In this document: positions 17,568 through 26,305 of the stretch, one piece after another | Numbering within the stretch: the stretch's first letter is position 1 | Layout: the number at the start of each line of letters is the position of its first letter | Assembly: GCF_001654985.1 (NCBI RefSeq) | Contig: NZ_LXEU01000085.1 | Coordinates: 55,102-119,101 of the forward strand | Direction of reading: 5' to 3' | Source: Kluyvera georgiana ATCC 51603 | GTDB lineage: Bacteria > Pseudomonadota > Gammaproteobacteria > Enterobacterales > Enterobacteriaceae | DNA length: 64,000 bases | Translations under genes and position numbers: made by a program | The notes under the pieces: model-generated | Databases searched by the model: none | What the model was told of the DNA's origin: nothing | What the model saw: the letters and a program-made list of their open reading frames with translations, nothing else

Positions 17568-17936
17568 ATGAAAGCCCGCGTAATGCGGGTTTTTTTATGC
17601 CCGCCATACAGCCCACAGAACGCAACCTGCCGCACTCACAAGCCAAAACAACGCAACGGGATACCTGAAATAGATCATGCGCACCGCGCAGCGCTGGCTG
17701 CGCCTGAGCGTGACAAAATAAATCTTTCCACGACGAAAACGGCGCTACACCGCACCCGCCTGCGGTTTTTGGATCGTAAAAATTTTTCAGTGGGATTTTT
17801 CTTCAAAACATATCGCCAGCCCGCGCCAGTGCTGGCGGCTTTGCTGAGATTGGAAACTGAAAAGATTGAAAAGAATTTCAGTAATTTTCAGTTTGAAGGA
17901 TCTGCGGAGGATCTAAGTAAAAAATCAACTCAATGA
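17568..17936 (+). CDS. Doubtful small ORF over the late terminator
   Basis: An open frame of 122 codons whose ATG lies inside the terminator stem and has no ribosome binding site. The product is basic and low in recognisable structure (Cys-x4-Thr-His-Lys, RTRLRF) and resembles no family I can name with certainty; such frames are often predicted at the cargo ends of enterobacterial prophages. Recorded because it is the only long frame in this stretch; it may well not be translated. Confidence 0.2.
   Translation: MKARVMRVFLCPPYSPQNATCRTHKPKQRNGIPEIDHAHRAALAAPERDKINLSTTKTALHRTRLRFLDRKNFSVGFFFKTYRQPAPVLAALLRLETEKIEKNFSNFQFEGSAEDLSKKSTQ
17573..17597 (+). terminator. Rho-independent terminator of the prophage late operon
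   Basis: Stem AGCCCGC/GCGGGTT (17573-17579 and 17585-17591, one G-T pair) with loop GTAAT and an eight-T run from 17590. It begins 18 nt after the hub/spike stop codon. Confidence 0.85.
17854..17894. repeat. Long inverted repeat of CTGAAA elements
   Basis: AAACTGAAAA (17854-17863) is the exact reverse complement of TTTTCAGTTT (17885-17894). The 21-nt interior again contains facing TGAAA and TTTCA, so almost the whole segment can fold into one hairpin or act as a stacked operator. Confidence 0.7.
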
Positions 17937-18053
17937 AATTTAAGGGAAAAATATATTTTACGTGCGTTTGAGAAGATCAAAAAGCGTCTGGCGGCTGGAG
18001 AAAGAAAAACCCGCGAACTCAGTGAGGGCGCAGGCTGCAGAGCATTCACCTGA

Positions 18054-18070
18054 TTTTCAGAAACTGAAAA
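18054..18070. repeat. Second CTGAAAA palindrome
   Basis: TTTTCAG (18054-18060) and CTGAAAA (18064-18070) form a perfect 7-bp dyad around AAA, repeating the element of the 17854-17894 inverted repeat, about 80 nt upstream of the FRG gene start. Confidence 0.6.
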
Positions 18071-18148
18071 AAGTATTGGTTTAAACCGTTTTTTAGTTAG
18101 TTACCATTTTATGTATCATCAATGGAAAAGATTAATGAGGGAGCATCG

Positions 18149-18931
18149 GTGGAAATCATTGAAACTAAATTATTTGGAAGGGTTAAGGCACCTTCGAACG
18201 TGGCAGAACTTATCAAAATAGCCGAAGGGGTTTCCTCTCGAATGTCGGTTATTCATATATGGCGGGGGCAGGGAGATATTGACTGGCCAATTCATAGTGC
18301 CGCTTATCGCAGGCTGAATTTAGGTCGCCGTAAGGTCACTGAAAGGAAGATGCGTGACTATGAAATGGATTTATTAAAAAGGGCGCGTCACAGAGGTTAT
18401 GGATATGAGGATGGCAGGAGATTGGCCGATTTTGAGGTTCTGGCAAAGCTCCAGCATCATGGTGCTGCCACTCGCTTAATCGACTTTTCAAGGAATATTC
18501 TGGTTGCTCTATGGTTTGCATGCAACTCGGAAAAAGGCAAAACAGGTCTTTTATTTGGTATCCACACAGATTTTATCGGCGGGCAGGAGGGAGAAGCGGA
18601 GGAACGGGACTACGACAAAATTTTTATAGACGGTGAAAGTAACGAGGGTGCTACTACGTGGGAGCCACCTGCTGTTACGAAAAGAATCGCGGCACAAAGT
18701 GCACAGTTCATGTACAGCGTAGTAAGCGATCATAAAATGGGGAGTTTAGATTTTGACCAAAGAGAAGGAGCTTATCTTCCGATAGCCATCACTGCGGATC
18801 TTAAACAAAAATTTTTGAATTCCTTAGAGGGCACTTTCGACATTAGAGCTGTCACGTTATTTCCTGATCTTGATGGTTTCTGCCATGCTAATACGGAGCA
18901 CTTCAGGCAATGGGATGCCTTTAGATGGTGA
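18149..18931 (+). CDS. FRG-domain protein, candidate phage-defence cargo gene
   Basis: FRG domain named for its conserved F/W-R-G pattern, seen here as IHIWRGQGDIDWPI early in the protein, followed by the family's LQHHGAATRLIDFSRNILVALWFAC. Biochemical activity of the domain is not established; it recurs in prophages and defence-related loci. The frame opens at ATG 18122 without a ribosome binding site; GTG 18149 is preferred because GAGGGAG (137-143 of 18,1xx) lies 5 nt upstream, giving 260 residues. It stands alone between late operon and attachment site, has its own regulatory region and terminator, and is AT-richer than the structural genes: signs of a moron acquired separately. Confidence 0.8.
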   Translation: MEIIETKLFGRVKAPSNVAELIKIAEGVSSRMSVIHIWRGQGDIDWPIHSAAYRRLNLGRRKVTERKMRDYEMDLLKRARHRGYGYEDGRRLADFEVLAKLQHHGAATRLIDFSRNILVALWFACNSEKGKTGLLFGIHTDFIGGQEGEAEERDYDKIFIDGESNEGATTWEPPAVTKRIAAQSAQFMYSVVSDHKMGSLDFDQREGAYLPIAITADLKQKFLNSLEGTFDIRAVTLFPDLDGFCHANTEHFRQWDAFRW

Positions 18932-18947
18932 TGCCAAAATATATGTC

Positions 18948-18974
18948 GCCACTTTGTCGCCAAGTGGCATTTTG
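18948..18974 (+). terminator. Terminator-like hairpin after the FRG gene
   Basis: GCCACTT (18948-18954) pairs perfectly with AAGTGGC (18962-18968), loop TGTCGCC, followed by ATTTTGG. It starts 17 nt after the FRG stop codon; the T-run is short. Confidence 0.55.
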
Positions 18975-19014
18975 GTGATGTGTAACCTATTGATTATATA
19001 TGGATTTTATTTCA

Positions 19015-19045
19015 GGCAACAAAAAACCCATCAACCTTGAACCAA
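19015..19045. other. Putative prophage attachment site attR in the rybB terminator
   Basis: Phage cargo ends and host sequence begins where the 3' end of rybB starts. An integrated phage keeps the sRNA intact only if its attP carries a copy of this 3' end, so a direct repeat of the rybB terminator is expected as attL to the left of the window. The exact core cannot be fixed without attL. Confidence 0.6.
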
Positions 19046-19100
19046 AGATGGCGGGGTTGATGGGCTCCACAAAATGGGGACATCAAAGAAAAGCAGTGGC
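19019..19100 (-). ncRNA. rybB: RybB small regulatory RNA
   Basis: Hfq-dependent sRNA made under envelope stress that represses many outer-membrane protein mRNAs through its 5' end. Read on the minus strand from 19100, the sequence opens with the conserved seed GCCACTGCTTTTCTTTGATG, continues with CCCCATTTTGTGGAGCC, and ends with the terminator CCCATCAACC/GGTTGATGGG plus TTTTTTG. This agrees with E. coli RybB as recalled, apart from small changes in the terminator loop. Located next to ybjL as in E. coli. Confidence 0.95.
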
Positions 19101-19105
19101 ACTAA

Positions 19106-19134
19106 TTAAGACTCGCACCCTGAGGAAAAGTTCT
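19106..19134 (-). promoter_or_regulatory. Sigma-E-type promoter of rybB
   Basis: On the minus strand, AGAACTT (19128-19134) matches the sigma-E -35 consensus GGAACTT, and TCTTAA (19106-19111) is the -10-like element 16 nt downstream, followed by the RybB start near 19100. RybB is a known member of the RpoE regulon. Confidence 0.8.
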
Positions 19135-19180
19135 GCGTTGCGCAAAAAAATTTTCTTTTCTTTGTTTTCCCCTGTCAGGT

Positions 19181-20869
19181 CTAGCCGCCTAGCCCTGGCC
19201 AGATGATGATAATGATCGTACCGGCAAGGGTTAACAGCACGTTTGCGATCGCATACGTGCCCGCATAACCCAGCGCCGGAATATTGCTGCGTGCGGTGTC
19301 GCTGATGATTTCCATTGCTGGCGCACAGGTACGTGCCCCCATGATGGCGCCGAACAGCAGCGCGCGGTTCATACGCAGGACGTAAGCACCGAACAGGAAG
19401 CAGATAACCACCGGAACCAGGCTAACGAACAAACCCGCGACCAGCATCTGGCCGCCAACCACGCCGAGGCTGTTGCCAATGCCGCCGCCAGCGCTTAAGC
19501 CGACGCCCGCCATAAACACCATCAGACCAAACTCTTTCACCATGTTCAGCGCGCCCTGTGGGATATAGCCGAAGGTGGGGTGGTTAGCACGCAGGAAGCC
19601 AAGCATGATGCCCGCAAACAGCAATCCGGCAGCGTTGCCGACGCCGAAACTAAAGTTGCTGAACTGGAAGGTGATCATGCCGATCATCAGTCCAACGATA
19701 AAGAAGGCGCAGAAGGCCAGCAGGTCGGTCACCTGGCTGTGGATGGAAACGAAGCCGATACGATCGGCGACGGTTTTCACGCGGCGCGCGTCGCCGCTCA
19801 CCTGCAACACATCACCTTTGTTGAGGACGATGTTATCGTCGATCGGCATTTCAATCTGGCTGCGGATGACGCGGTTGAGGAAGCAGCCGTGGTCGGTCAG
19901 CTTCAGCTGCGCCAGACGGCGGCCCACCACATTATGGTTTTTCACCACGATCTCTTCGGTAACGATGCGCATGTCCAGCAGATCGCGGTCGAACACCTCT
20001 TTACCGTTGCGGAAGCTCGGGTCCAGACGCGCATGGGCATCCGGGTAGCCCACCAGCGAAATCTCATCACCCATTTGCAGGACGGCGTCGCCGTCCGGGT
20101 TCGCCAGAATGCCGTTGCGGCGGATACGTTCGATATAGCAGCCGGTCTGGCGATAGATGCCCAGTTCTCGCAGGTTCTTGCCATCGGCCCATGCAACCAG
20201 CTCTGGCCCCACGCGGTAGGCGCGGATCACCGGCAGATAGACTTTACGATTGGTGTCGGTGTCCAGACCGCGCTCGCGGGCGATCTGCTGGGCGCTGGTT
20301 TGCAGATCCTGATGCTGGAACTTCGGCATATAGCGGGCGGCGACGATCAGGCTGACCAGACCAATCAGGTAGGTCAGGGCGTAGCCGAGGCTCAGATGAT
20401 CCTGCGCCTGCGCCAGCAGAGTGGCCTCCATCCCGGAGTGGCGCAGGGTATCGCCTGCACCCACCAGAACCGGGGTAGACGTCATGGAGCCGGCAAGCAA
20501 ACCGGCGGTCAGACCGATATCCCAGCCAAAGAGTTTACCGAGGCCCAGCGCAATTAGCAGCGCGCTGCCGACCATCACTAACCCCAGCATGAGATAATTT
20601 TTACCGTCGCGGAAGAAAATAGAAAAAAAGTTGGGTCCGGCTTCAACACCAACGCAGAAAATAAACAGCATAAAGCCCAAATTCAGCGCGTCGGTGTTAA
20701 TACTAAAGTGCTGCTGCCCTAATAAGAGGGAGACGACTAAAACGCCAATGGAATTACCAAGTTGGATAGAGCCCAGCCGTAATTTGCCAAGACAAAGCCC
20801 CAGCGCTAATACCACGAATAATAACAGGATGTAATTCCCGTTTAACAAATCTGCGACGTTTATATTCAC
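19181..20869 (-). CDS. ybjL: AspT/YidE/YbjL-type putative transporter
   Basis: Inner-membrane protein of the AspT antiporter family; the substrate is unknown. The 562 residues (E. coli YbjL 561) consist of an N-terminal set of hydrophobic helices (to about residue 185), two tandem RCK_C/TrkA-C-like cytoplasmic domains (about 200-375), and a second set of helices, each half containing the duplicated AspT domain (for example [19 protein letters not shown] and [16 protein letters not shown]). It reads toward rybB. Confidence 0.94.
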   Translation of the reverse strand: MNINVADLLNGNYILLLFVVLALGLCLGKLRLGSIQLGNSIGVLVVSLLLGQQHFSINTDALNLGFMLFIFCVGVEAGPNFFSIFFRDGKNYLMLGLVMVGSALLIALGLGKLFGWDIGLTAGLLAGSMTSTPVLVGAGDTLRHSGMEATLLAQAQDHLSLGYALTYLIGLVSLIVAARYMPKFQHQDLQTSAQQIARERGLDTDTNRKVYLPVIRAYRVGPELVAWADGKNLRELGIYRQTGCYIERIRRNGILANPDGDAVLQMGDEISLVGYPDAHARLDPSFRNGKEVFDRDLLDMRIVTEEIVVKNHNVVGRRLAQLKLTDHGCFLNRVIRSQIEMPIDDNIVLNKGDVLQVSGDARRVKTVADRIGFVSIHSQVTDLLAFCAFFIVGLMIGMITFQFSNFSFGVGNAAGLLFAGIMLGFLRANHPTFGYIPQGALNMVKEFGLMVFMAGVGLSAGGGIGNSLGVVGGQMLVAGLFVSLVPVVICFLFGAYVLRMNRALLFGAIMGARTCAPAMEIISDTARSNIPALGYAGTYAIANVLLTLAGTIIIIIWPGLGG

Positions 20870-21137
20870 GGAATCTAACTTATCGTTTACCAGTAACGTG
20901 TTGAAAGAAAGGGTTATTTGGTCTACTGTTGACCAAGGGCGATGGTTGGCTTGATGCTATCCTGTACCCAAAAAATAACCAGAAAATAGCGGTCAGTAGT
21001 TTAATCGTTCCTGAAAGCTACGGCTAGCAACAATCGCTTTTAGCACCGAAGTGTTTTGGCAGGGAAAGCCAAAAACTTTATCTGACTGGGCGCCCGTAAG
21101 GGTGATGAATGGGGTTTGATAGAGAATTTTTCAGGAG

Positions 21138-21530
21138 ATGCGTGTGAAAACTGAACGCGGTTGGGTCGGTATAATATGCTGCTTTTTACTTTTTATTGTG
21201 GTCTTTTTTTCACTTGTCCTGCACGTCAAGGGCGCATTTCGCGCATCTGGAAATCCTGAACTCGGCCTGCTGTTTTTTATTATTCCAGGCGCGGTGTCCA
21301 GCTTTATCTCTCCACGTCGCCGGGTGATGTTGCCGCTGGTCGGGGCAATCCTTGCGGCACCGTTTTGCCTGTTGCTAACGCGACTGTTTCTCGAGAACCA
21401 CGGTTCTTTCTGGCAAGAGCTGGCGTGGCTGTTCAGCGCTATCTTCTGGTGTGCGCTCGGCGCGCTGTGCTACCTGTTCGTCAGTTCGTTGCTGCACGAC
21501 AAACGCCGGGAAGACAAACGCCCGCTTTAA
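21138..21530 (+). CDS. ybjM: Inner membrane protein YbjM
   Basis: Small integral membrane protein of unknown function, 130 residues, with four hydrophobic segments (about 10-30, 44-58, 66-86 and 95-117) and a charged C-terminus. Segments GLLFFIIPGAVSSF and SFWQELAWL match E. coli YbjM. SD-like CAGGAG precedes the start. The stop lies inside a GC-rich inverted repeat (ACGCCCGC 21518-21525 / GCGGGCGT 21533-21540) between this gene and convergent grxA. Confidence 0.92.
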   Translation: MRVKTERGWVGIICCFLLFIVVFFSLVLHVKGAFRASGNPELGLLFFIIPGAVSSFISPRRRVMLPLVGAILAAPFCLLLTRLFLENHGSFWQELAWLFSAIFWCALGALCYLFVSSLLHDKRREDKRPL

Positions 21531-21563
21531 GGGCGGGCGTTGTGTCACGTCTCGTTAAGCGAA

Positions 21564-21827
21564 TCAGGCAAACAGGCCCAGATTCTCTTTCGCCCACGCT
21601 TCAAAATCGGTGCAGCCGCCGATGTGTTTCTGATCGACAAAAATCTGCGGCACGGTTTCAACCGGTTTACCTACCGTTTTTTCCAGATCGGCTTTGCTGA
21701 TGCCTTCTGCGTGAATATCCACGTAACGGTAGTTAAAATCGTCGCGCTCCTGAGTCAGTTTCTCCGCCAGCTCTTTTGCACGAACGCAATAAGGGCAGCC
21801 CGGACGACCAAAAATTACGGTAAACAT
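21564..21827 (-). CDS. grxA: Glutaredoxin 1
   Basis: GSH-dependent disulfide reductase, a hydrogen donor for ribonucleotide reductase that also reduces OxyR in E. coli. The 87 residues start MFTVIFGRPGCPYCVRAK; the CPYC active site is at Cys11/Cys14, followed by the GSH-binding TVPQIFVD and GGCTDF. ATG at 21825-21827 is chosen because GAGGAGA lies 6 nt upstream; the frame extends 5 codons further without support. Divergent from ybjC-nfsA. Confidence 0.95.
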   Translation of the reverse strand: MFTVIFGRPGCPYCVRAKELAEKLTQERDDFNYRYVDIHAEGISKADLEKTVGKPVETVPQIFVDQKHIGGCTDFEAWAKENLGLFA

Positions 21828-22036
21828 AGTGTCTCTCCTCAAACGAGCGGAATCATTAACGTGCCTGTCGGCGAATGGCGCTTATCATGCCGCGCCGGAC
21901 GAGCAGGGGAAAGAAGGTTCTGCCTGTTGTTCTGATTCATCAAGGCTATGTTTGGCTAATTATTTTCCCCCGCTTACCGTTATACTCGAGCTAAATTGGC
22001 TATCAAAATACGCGACAGGTTCACAGGAGGAGAGGC

Positions 22037-22315
22037 ATGCGTTCGCTGGGAGCACTACCGAAAAGCGTTTTAATTCTGGAGACCATCGGCATGTTTGTAC
22101 TGGCGGTGGCGTGGCTGTCGCTGAATCAGTATGTCACGCTGCCCGCGCCGTTTGCCAGCCCGCTGGCGGCGGTGGTGATGATCTTCGTGGGAATTGCGCT
22201 GATGCTGCCTGCCGCTGGCGTGCTGTTCCTCGGTATTGCCCGCGCCGTAGCGCCGCAGCTGATGAATCCTGGCCAGTCGCGAAAAAAGGAAGACAAAGAT
22301 GACACCGACCATTGA
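22037..22315 (+). CDS. ybjC: Membrane protein YbjC
   Basis: Small inner-membrane protein, 92 residues with two hydrophobic segments (about 12-30 and 42-68) and a charged tail. Function unknown. It is translationally coupled to nfsA (17-nt overlap), as in E. coli, where the pair belongs to the SoxRS/Mar response. GGAGGAG just before ATG 22037 is a strong ribosome binding site; TATACT near 21980 is a good -10 without a clear -35, in line with activator control. Confidence 0.92.
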   Translation: MRSLGALPKSVLILETIGMFVLAVAWLSLNQYVTLPAPFASPLAAVVMIFVGIALMLPAAGVLFLGIARAVAPQLMNPGQSRKKEDKDDTDH

Positions 22316-23021
22316 GGTATTGCTTAACCATCGCTCCATTCGTCAATTCACCGACGAACCAATTCGCGACGACCAGCGTCAGGCGATTATCGCCAGCGCC
22401 CAGGCAACGTCCAGCTCGAGCTTTTTGCAGTGTACGTCGATTATTCGCATTACCGATAAAGCGATGCGCGAGCAGCTGGTTGGCCTGACCGGCGGGCAGC
22501 AGCACGTGGCGCAGGCGGCAGAATTCTGGGTATTCTGCGCCGATTTTAACCGTCATCTGCAGATTTTCCCTGATGCGCAGCTGGGGCTGGCGGAGCAGCT
22601 GCTGTTGGGCGTGGTGGATACCGCGCTGATGGCGCAAAACGCGCTGACCGCGGCGGAATCGCTGGGTCTGGGCGGCGTGTATATCGGCGGCCTGCGTAAT
22701 AACATTGAAACCGTCACCGAGCTGCTGGCGCTGCCTAAGCACGTGCTGCCGCTGTTTGGTCTGTGCCTGGGCTGGCCGGCAAGCCATCCGGATCTCAAGC
22801 CGCGCCTACCTGCCGCGCTGTTGGTGCATGAGAACCACTACCAGCCGCTCGACCATGAGGTGCTGGCGCAGTACGACGAGCAGCTGGCGCAGTATTATCT
22901 GTCACGCAGCACCAACGCGCGCCGTGATACCTGGAGTGACCATATTCGCCGCACGCTAATTAAAGAAAGCCGTCCCTTTATTCTGGACTATCTGCACAAG
23001 CAAGGTTGGGCGACACGCTAA
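22299..23021 (+). CDS. nfsA: Oxygen-insensitive NADPH nitroreductase
   Basis: FMN flavoenzyme that reduces nitroaromatics, quinones and chromate by two-electron steps with NADPH. The 240 residues equal E. coli NfsA in length. Visible features: N-terminal HRSIRQFTDEPI (FMN phosphate contact), ATSSSSFLQ, GGVYIGGLRN and the C-terminal RRDTWSDHI with the NADPH-binding Arg. Overlaps ybjC. Confidence 0.96.
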   Translation: MTPTIEVLLNHRSIRQFTDEPIRDDQRQAIIASAQATSSSSFLQCTSIIRITDKAMREQLVGLTGGQQHVAQAAEFWVFCADFNRHLQIFPDAQLGLAEQLLLGVVDTALMAQNALTAAESLGLGGVYIGGLRNNIETVTELLALPKHVLPLFGLCLGWPASHPDLKPRLPAALLVHENHYQPLDHEVLAQYDEQLAQYYLSRSTNARRDTWSDHIRRTLIKESRPFILDYLHKQGWATR

Positions 23022-23039
23022 GCGCTGTGCCCCCAGAGG

Positions 23040-23066
23040 CCCGATAAGCGCAACGCTATCGGGCTG
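23040..23066. repeat. REP-like hairpin after nfsA
   Basis: GCCCGATA and TATCGGGC face each other across a short GC-containing loop (AGCGCAACGC) between nfsA and rimK. It resembles the repetitive extragenic elements of enterobacteria and may stop or stabilise nfsA transcripts. Confidence 0.5.
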
Positions 23067-23152
23067 AATCTTTGTCAGGGCGCATACATTCGGCCAGGGG
23101 AAAGCGGTATGCTACGTCGGCTTTTTTTACGGTCTTTTTGGAGAGGTAAAGG

Positions 23153-24055
23153 GTGAAAATCGCCATTTTATCCCGGGATGGAACGCTCTACTCGTGCAAA
23201 CGTCTGCGCGAGGCCGCCCTTCGCCGTGGCCATATCGTCGAAATACTCGACCCGCTTTCGTGCTACATGAATATCAATCCGTCAGCGTCGTCCATTCATT
23301 ATAAAGGGCGCCAGCTGCCGCATTATGACGCGGTGATCCCGCGTATCGGCTCGGCTATCACCTACTACGGCATGGCGGCGCTGCGTCAGTTTGAAATGCT
23401 GGGCAGCTACCCGCTCAACGAATCAGTGGCGATTACGCGTGCCCGTGACAAGCTGCGTTCGCTCCAGCTGCTGGCGCGCCAGGGTATCGACCTTCCGGTG
23501 ACCGGCATTGCCCATTCGCCGGACGATACCAGCGATCTTATCGACATGGTCGGCGGCGCGCCGCTGGTGGTCAAGCTGGTGGAAGGGACGCAGGGAATCG
23601 GCGTGGTGCTGGCCGAAACCCGACAGGCGGCGGAGAGCGTGATTGACGCCTTTCGCGGGCTGAACGCGCATATTCTGGTGCAGGAATATATCAAAGAGGC
23701 CAAAGGGCGCGATATACGCTGCCTGGTGGTGGGCGATCAGGTGGTGGCGGCGATTGAGCGCCGGGCGAAGGAGGGCGATTTTCGCTCCAACCTGCATCGC
23801 GGTGGTGTCGCCACGGTGGCCGATATCACTCACGCCGAGCGTGAGATTGCGATTAAGGCAGCTCAAACTCTGGGCCTTGATGTAGCCGGTGTGGATATCC
23901 TGCGCGCGGCGCGCGGCCCGCTGGTGATGGAAGTGAACGCCTCGCCGGGGCTGGAAGGGGTGGAAACCACGACCGGTATCGATATTGCCGGAAAAATGAT
24001 CGCCTGGATCGAGCAACAGGCACACCCTGGATTTTGCCTGAAAATCGGTGGCTAG
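23153..24055 (+). CDS. rimK: Ribosomal protein S6--L-glutamate ligase
   Basis: ATP-grasp ligase that adds glutamates to the C-terminus of ribosomal protein S6. The 300-residue protein has the RimK N-terminal domain ([18 protein letters not shown]) and ATP-grasp domain with [16 protein letters not shown] (phosphate loop), [20 protein letters not shown] and the metal-binding [12 protein letters not shown]. Own ribosome site GGAGAGGTAAAGG. Followed by ybjN. Confidence 0.96.
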   Translation: MKIAILSRDGTLYSCKRLREAALRRGHIVEILDPLSCYMNINPSASSIHYKGRQLPHYDAVIPRIGSAITYYGMAALRQFEMLGSYPLNESVAITRARDKLRSLQLLARQGIDLPVTGIAHSPDDTSDLIDMVGGAPLVVKLVEGTQGIGVVLAETRQAAESVIDAFRGLNAHILVQEYIKEAKGRDIRCLVVGDQVVAAIERRAKEGDFRSNLHRGGVATVADITHAEREIAIKAAQTLGLDVAGVDILRAARGPLVMEVNASPGLEGVETTTGIDIAGKMIAWIEQQAHPGFCLKIGG

Positions 24056-24183
24056 TGCGGCTTTCATGGTATGTGACGCTTTTTTTGCGTAAGCTATATG
24101 GCAATCTGGTTCTCAGGCCGGGCGCTGTCCCGGTCGTTTGTGTTTTATGAAATGTTACTTTACCGCATGAGGTCATAGGCAAT

Positions 24184-24663
24184 ATGGATTCTCTCGTCGT
24201 CCCGAGTCTGGATACGTTACGTCAGTGGCTCGACGAAATAGGCATGAGCTTTTTTGAGTGCGACACCTGTCAGGCGCTGCACCTGCCGCATATGCAAAAT
24301 TTTGATGGCGTCTTCGATGCCAAAATTGACCTCATTGATAACGTCGTGCTCTTCTCGGCGCTGGCCGAGGTCAAGCCGTCTGCGCTGCTGGCGGTGGGGG
24401 CCGACCTGTCTGCGATTAACGCCAGCTCGCTGACGGTGAAAGCGTTTCTCGATATGCAGGATGATAATCTGCCAAAGCTGGTGGTTTGCCAGTCTTTATC
24501 CGCTGCGGTTGGGGTCAGCTTTGAACAGTTTGCGGCTTTCGTGCAGCAAAGCGAAGAGCAGGTCTCGATGGTGATCCTCGAGGCGTCCGCCCAGCAGCTG
24601 CTGTATAAGCAGGAAGAGGAAGAGCAGCCGCCGGAAGATGTTCAATACCATTTTCTTCACTAA
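24184..24663 (+). CDS. ybjN: YbjN family protein
   Basis: Cytoplasmic protein with the type III secretion chaperone-like fold; in E. coli it affects motility, biofilm and stress genes, mechanism unclear. The 159 residues match E. coli YbjN (158) across MSFFECDTCQALHLPHMQNF and SLTVKAFLDMQDDNLPKLV; the C-terminal tail (QEEEEQPPEDVQ) differs and is acidic. Confidence 0.94.
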   Translation: MDSLVVPSLDTLRQWLDEIGMSFFECDTCQALHLPHMQNFDGVFDAKIDLIDNVVLFSALAEVKPSALLAVGADLSAINASSLTVKAFLDMQDDNLPKLVVCQSLSAAVGVSFEQFAAFVQQSEEQVSMVILEASAQQLLYKQEEEEQPPEDVQYHFLH

Positions 24664-25069
24664 TCCTCCCCGCTAAATAGCGCAGTCACTGCCATGGTGG
24701 CTGCGTATTACATGCTTTTATTCTGCTTTTAACCTTATTTTAAAGATTCTTTCACTACCTGATTGGCGCTTTTGGCTTATCAGATAGAGTGATCTTGCAT
24801 AAAAAATTGATAAAAGGCGTTTTTTACGCTGACCTATAGCCTCCGGCTCGGGCTACAGTTATTCTTGCGACATATCGCTGCACCCCCTAATTATTGCTGG
24901 CAATTCTCATTGTTGGCGAGAATTTTGCATCGATAGCGCGAGCAATGACTGCAGGGGAGCCCGGTCTCTTCTCTTTCATGCAGTACGAAAAAATATGCAT
25001 GATTTCTGCATACTCTAAATTGCGTATATTTAGTCCGTTTGTTAACGGGCGACGAGAAGGATAAGAGAT
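24664..25069. other. ybjN-potF intergenic region
   Basis: No convincing gene. A hairpin GCAGTCAC/GTGGCTGC (about 24682-24704, one G-T pair) follows ybjN and may end its transcript. The last 50 nt hold AT-rich promoter-like sequence and the potF ribosome site AAGGATAAGAG. Confidence 0.5.
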
Positions 25070-26182
25070 ATGGCCGCCTTAAATAAAAAATGGTTAACAG
25101 GTCTGGTGACGGGTGCGCTGATGGCTGCCTCGGCAAGCGTGCTCGCTGCAGAACAAAAAACGCTGCATGTCTATAACTGGTCCGACTATATCGCGCCGGA
25201 TACCGTGGCGAACTTCGAGAAAGAGACCGGGATTAAAGTCGTGTACGACGTATTCGACTCTAACGAAGTGCTGGAAGGGAAACTAATGGCGGGGAGCACC
25301 GGTTTTGACCTGGTGGTGCCGTCGGCAAGCTTCCTGGAGCGCCAGCTCACCGCGGGCGTGTTCCAGCCGCTCGATAAGAGCAAGCTGCCAAACTGGAAAA
25401 ATCTCGACCCGGAAGTCCTGAAGCTGGTCGCTAAGCACGACCCGGAGAATAAATACGCCATGCCTTACCTGTGGGCGACCACCGGTATTGGCTATAACGT
25501 TGATAAGGTTAAAGCCGTTCTGGGCAAAGACGCGCCGCTGAACAGTTGGGATCTGGTGATGAAGCCGGAAAACCTTGAGAAGCTGAAGAGCTGCGGCGTC
25601 TCCTTCCTCGATGCGCCAGAAGAGATTTTTGCCACCGTGCTGAACTACCTGGGCAAAGATCCGAACAGCAGCAAGGCGGATGATTACACCGGCCCGGCAA
25701 CCGAGCTGCTGCTGAAGCTGCGTCCGAATATTCGCTACTTCCACTCCTCTCAGTACATTAACGATCTGGCCAACGGCGATATCTGCGTGGCCATTGGCTG
25801 GGCGGGCGACGTGTGGCAGGCGGCTAACCGTGCGAAAGAAGCGAAGAACGGCGTGAACGTCTCCTACTTCATTCCGAAAGAGGGCGCGCTGGCGTTCTTT
25901 GATGTCTTCGCAATGCCTGCCGATGCGAAAAACAAAGACGAAGCCTACCAATTCCTCGATTACCTGATGCGTCCGGACGTGATTGCGCACATCAGCGACC
26001 ACGTGTTCTACGCCAACGGCAACAAGGCTTCAACGCCGCTGGTGAGCGCGGAAATTCGCGACAACCCGGCGATTTACCCGCCAGCCGATGTTTTCGCCAA
26101 GCTGTTTACGCTGAAAGTCCAGGATCCCAAAATCGACCGCGTCAGAACGCGCGCATGGACCAAAGTGAAAAGCGGGAAATAA
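25070..26182 (+). CDS. potF: Putrescine ABC transporter, periplasmic binding protein
   Basis: Putrescine receptor of PotFGHI. Signal peptide of about 26 residues (KKWLTGLVTGALMAASASVLA) and mature protein with spermidine/putrescine-binding features: VYNWSDYIAPDT, YDVFDSNEVLEGKL and IGWAGDVWQAANRAK. The 370 residues equal E. coli PotF. First gene of the operon, separated from potG by 123 nt containing two hairpins. Confidence 0.96.
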   Translation: MAALNKKWLTGLVTGALMAASASVLAAEQKTLHVYNWSDYIAPDTVANFEKETGIKVVYDVFDSNEVLEGKLMAGSTGFDLVVPSASFLERQLTAGVFQPLDKSKLPNWKNLDPEVLKLVAKHDPENKYAMPYLWATTGIGYNVDKVKAVLGKDAPLNSWDLVMKPENLEKLKSCGVSFLDAPEEIFATVLNYLGKDPNSSKADDYTGPATELLLKLRPNIRYFHSSQYINDLANGDICVAIGWAGDVWQAANRAKEAKNGVNVSYFIPKEGALAFFDVFAMPADAKNKDEAYQFLDYLMRPDVIAHISDHVFYANGNKASTPLVSAEIRDNPAIYPPADVFAKLFTLKVQDPKIDRVRTRAWTKVKSGK

Positions 26183-26196
26183 TGACGTTATGCACC

Positions 26197-26247
26197 GGGG
26201 CAGTGCAACTGCCCCAATCTGGACACCCACCACGCGGCGGGTGTCCA
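26197..26247 (+). promoter_or_regulatory. Tandem intercistronic hairpins between potF and potG
   Basis: Stem 1: GGGGCAGT (26197-26204) with ACTGCCCC (26208-26215). Stem 2: TGGACACCC (26220-26228) with GGGTGTCCA (26239-26247). Neither has a T-run, so processing or 3' protection of potF mRNA seems more likely than full termination; this would give more binding protein than transporter. Confidence 0.65.
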
Positions 26248-26305
26248 GAGGTTGATATGACAACCGGGTCATATCGATATTCGTTTTTTGCCGGAGAGCA
26301 CCAGA

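Larger units (their letters stand above)
17598..18148. other. AT-richer cargo/regulatory segment of the prophage
   Basis: Between the late terminator and the FRG gene base composition becomes AT-rich. Apart from the doubtful ORF, it holds CTGAAA/TTTCAG-type inverted repeats and a perfect GGTTTAAACC palindrome (18078-18087), features suited to a regulated promoter for the cargo gene. Confidence 0.5.

Noticed and set aside
19580..20557. 325-codon open frame on the plus strand
   Set aside because: Antisense shadow of ybjL with His/Asp/Gln-rich composition.
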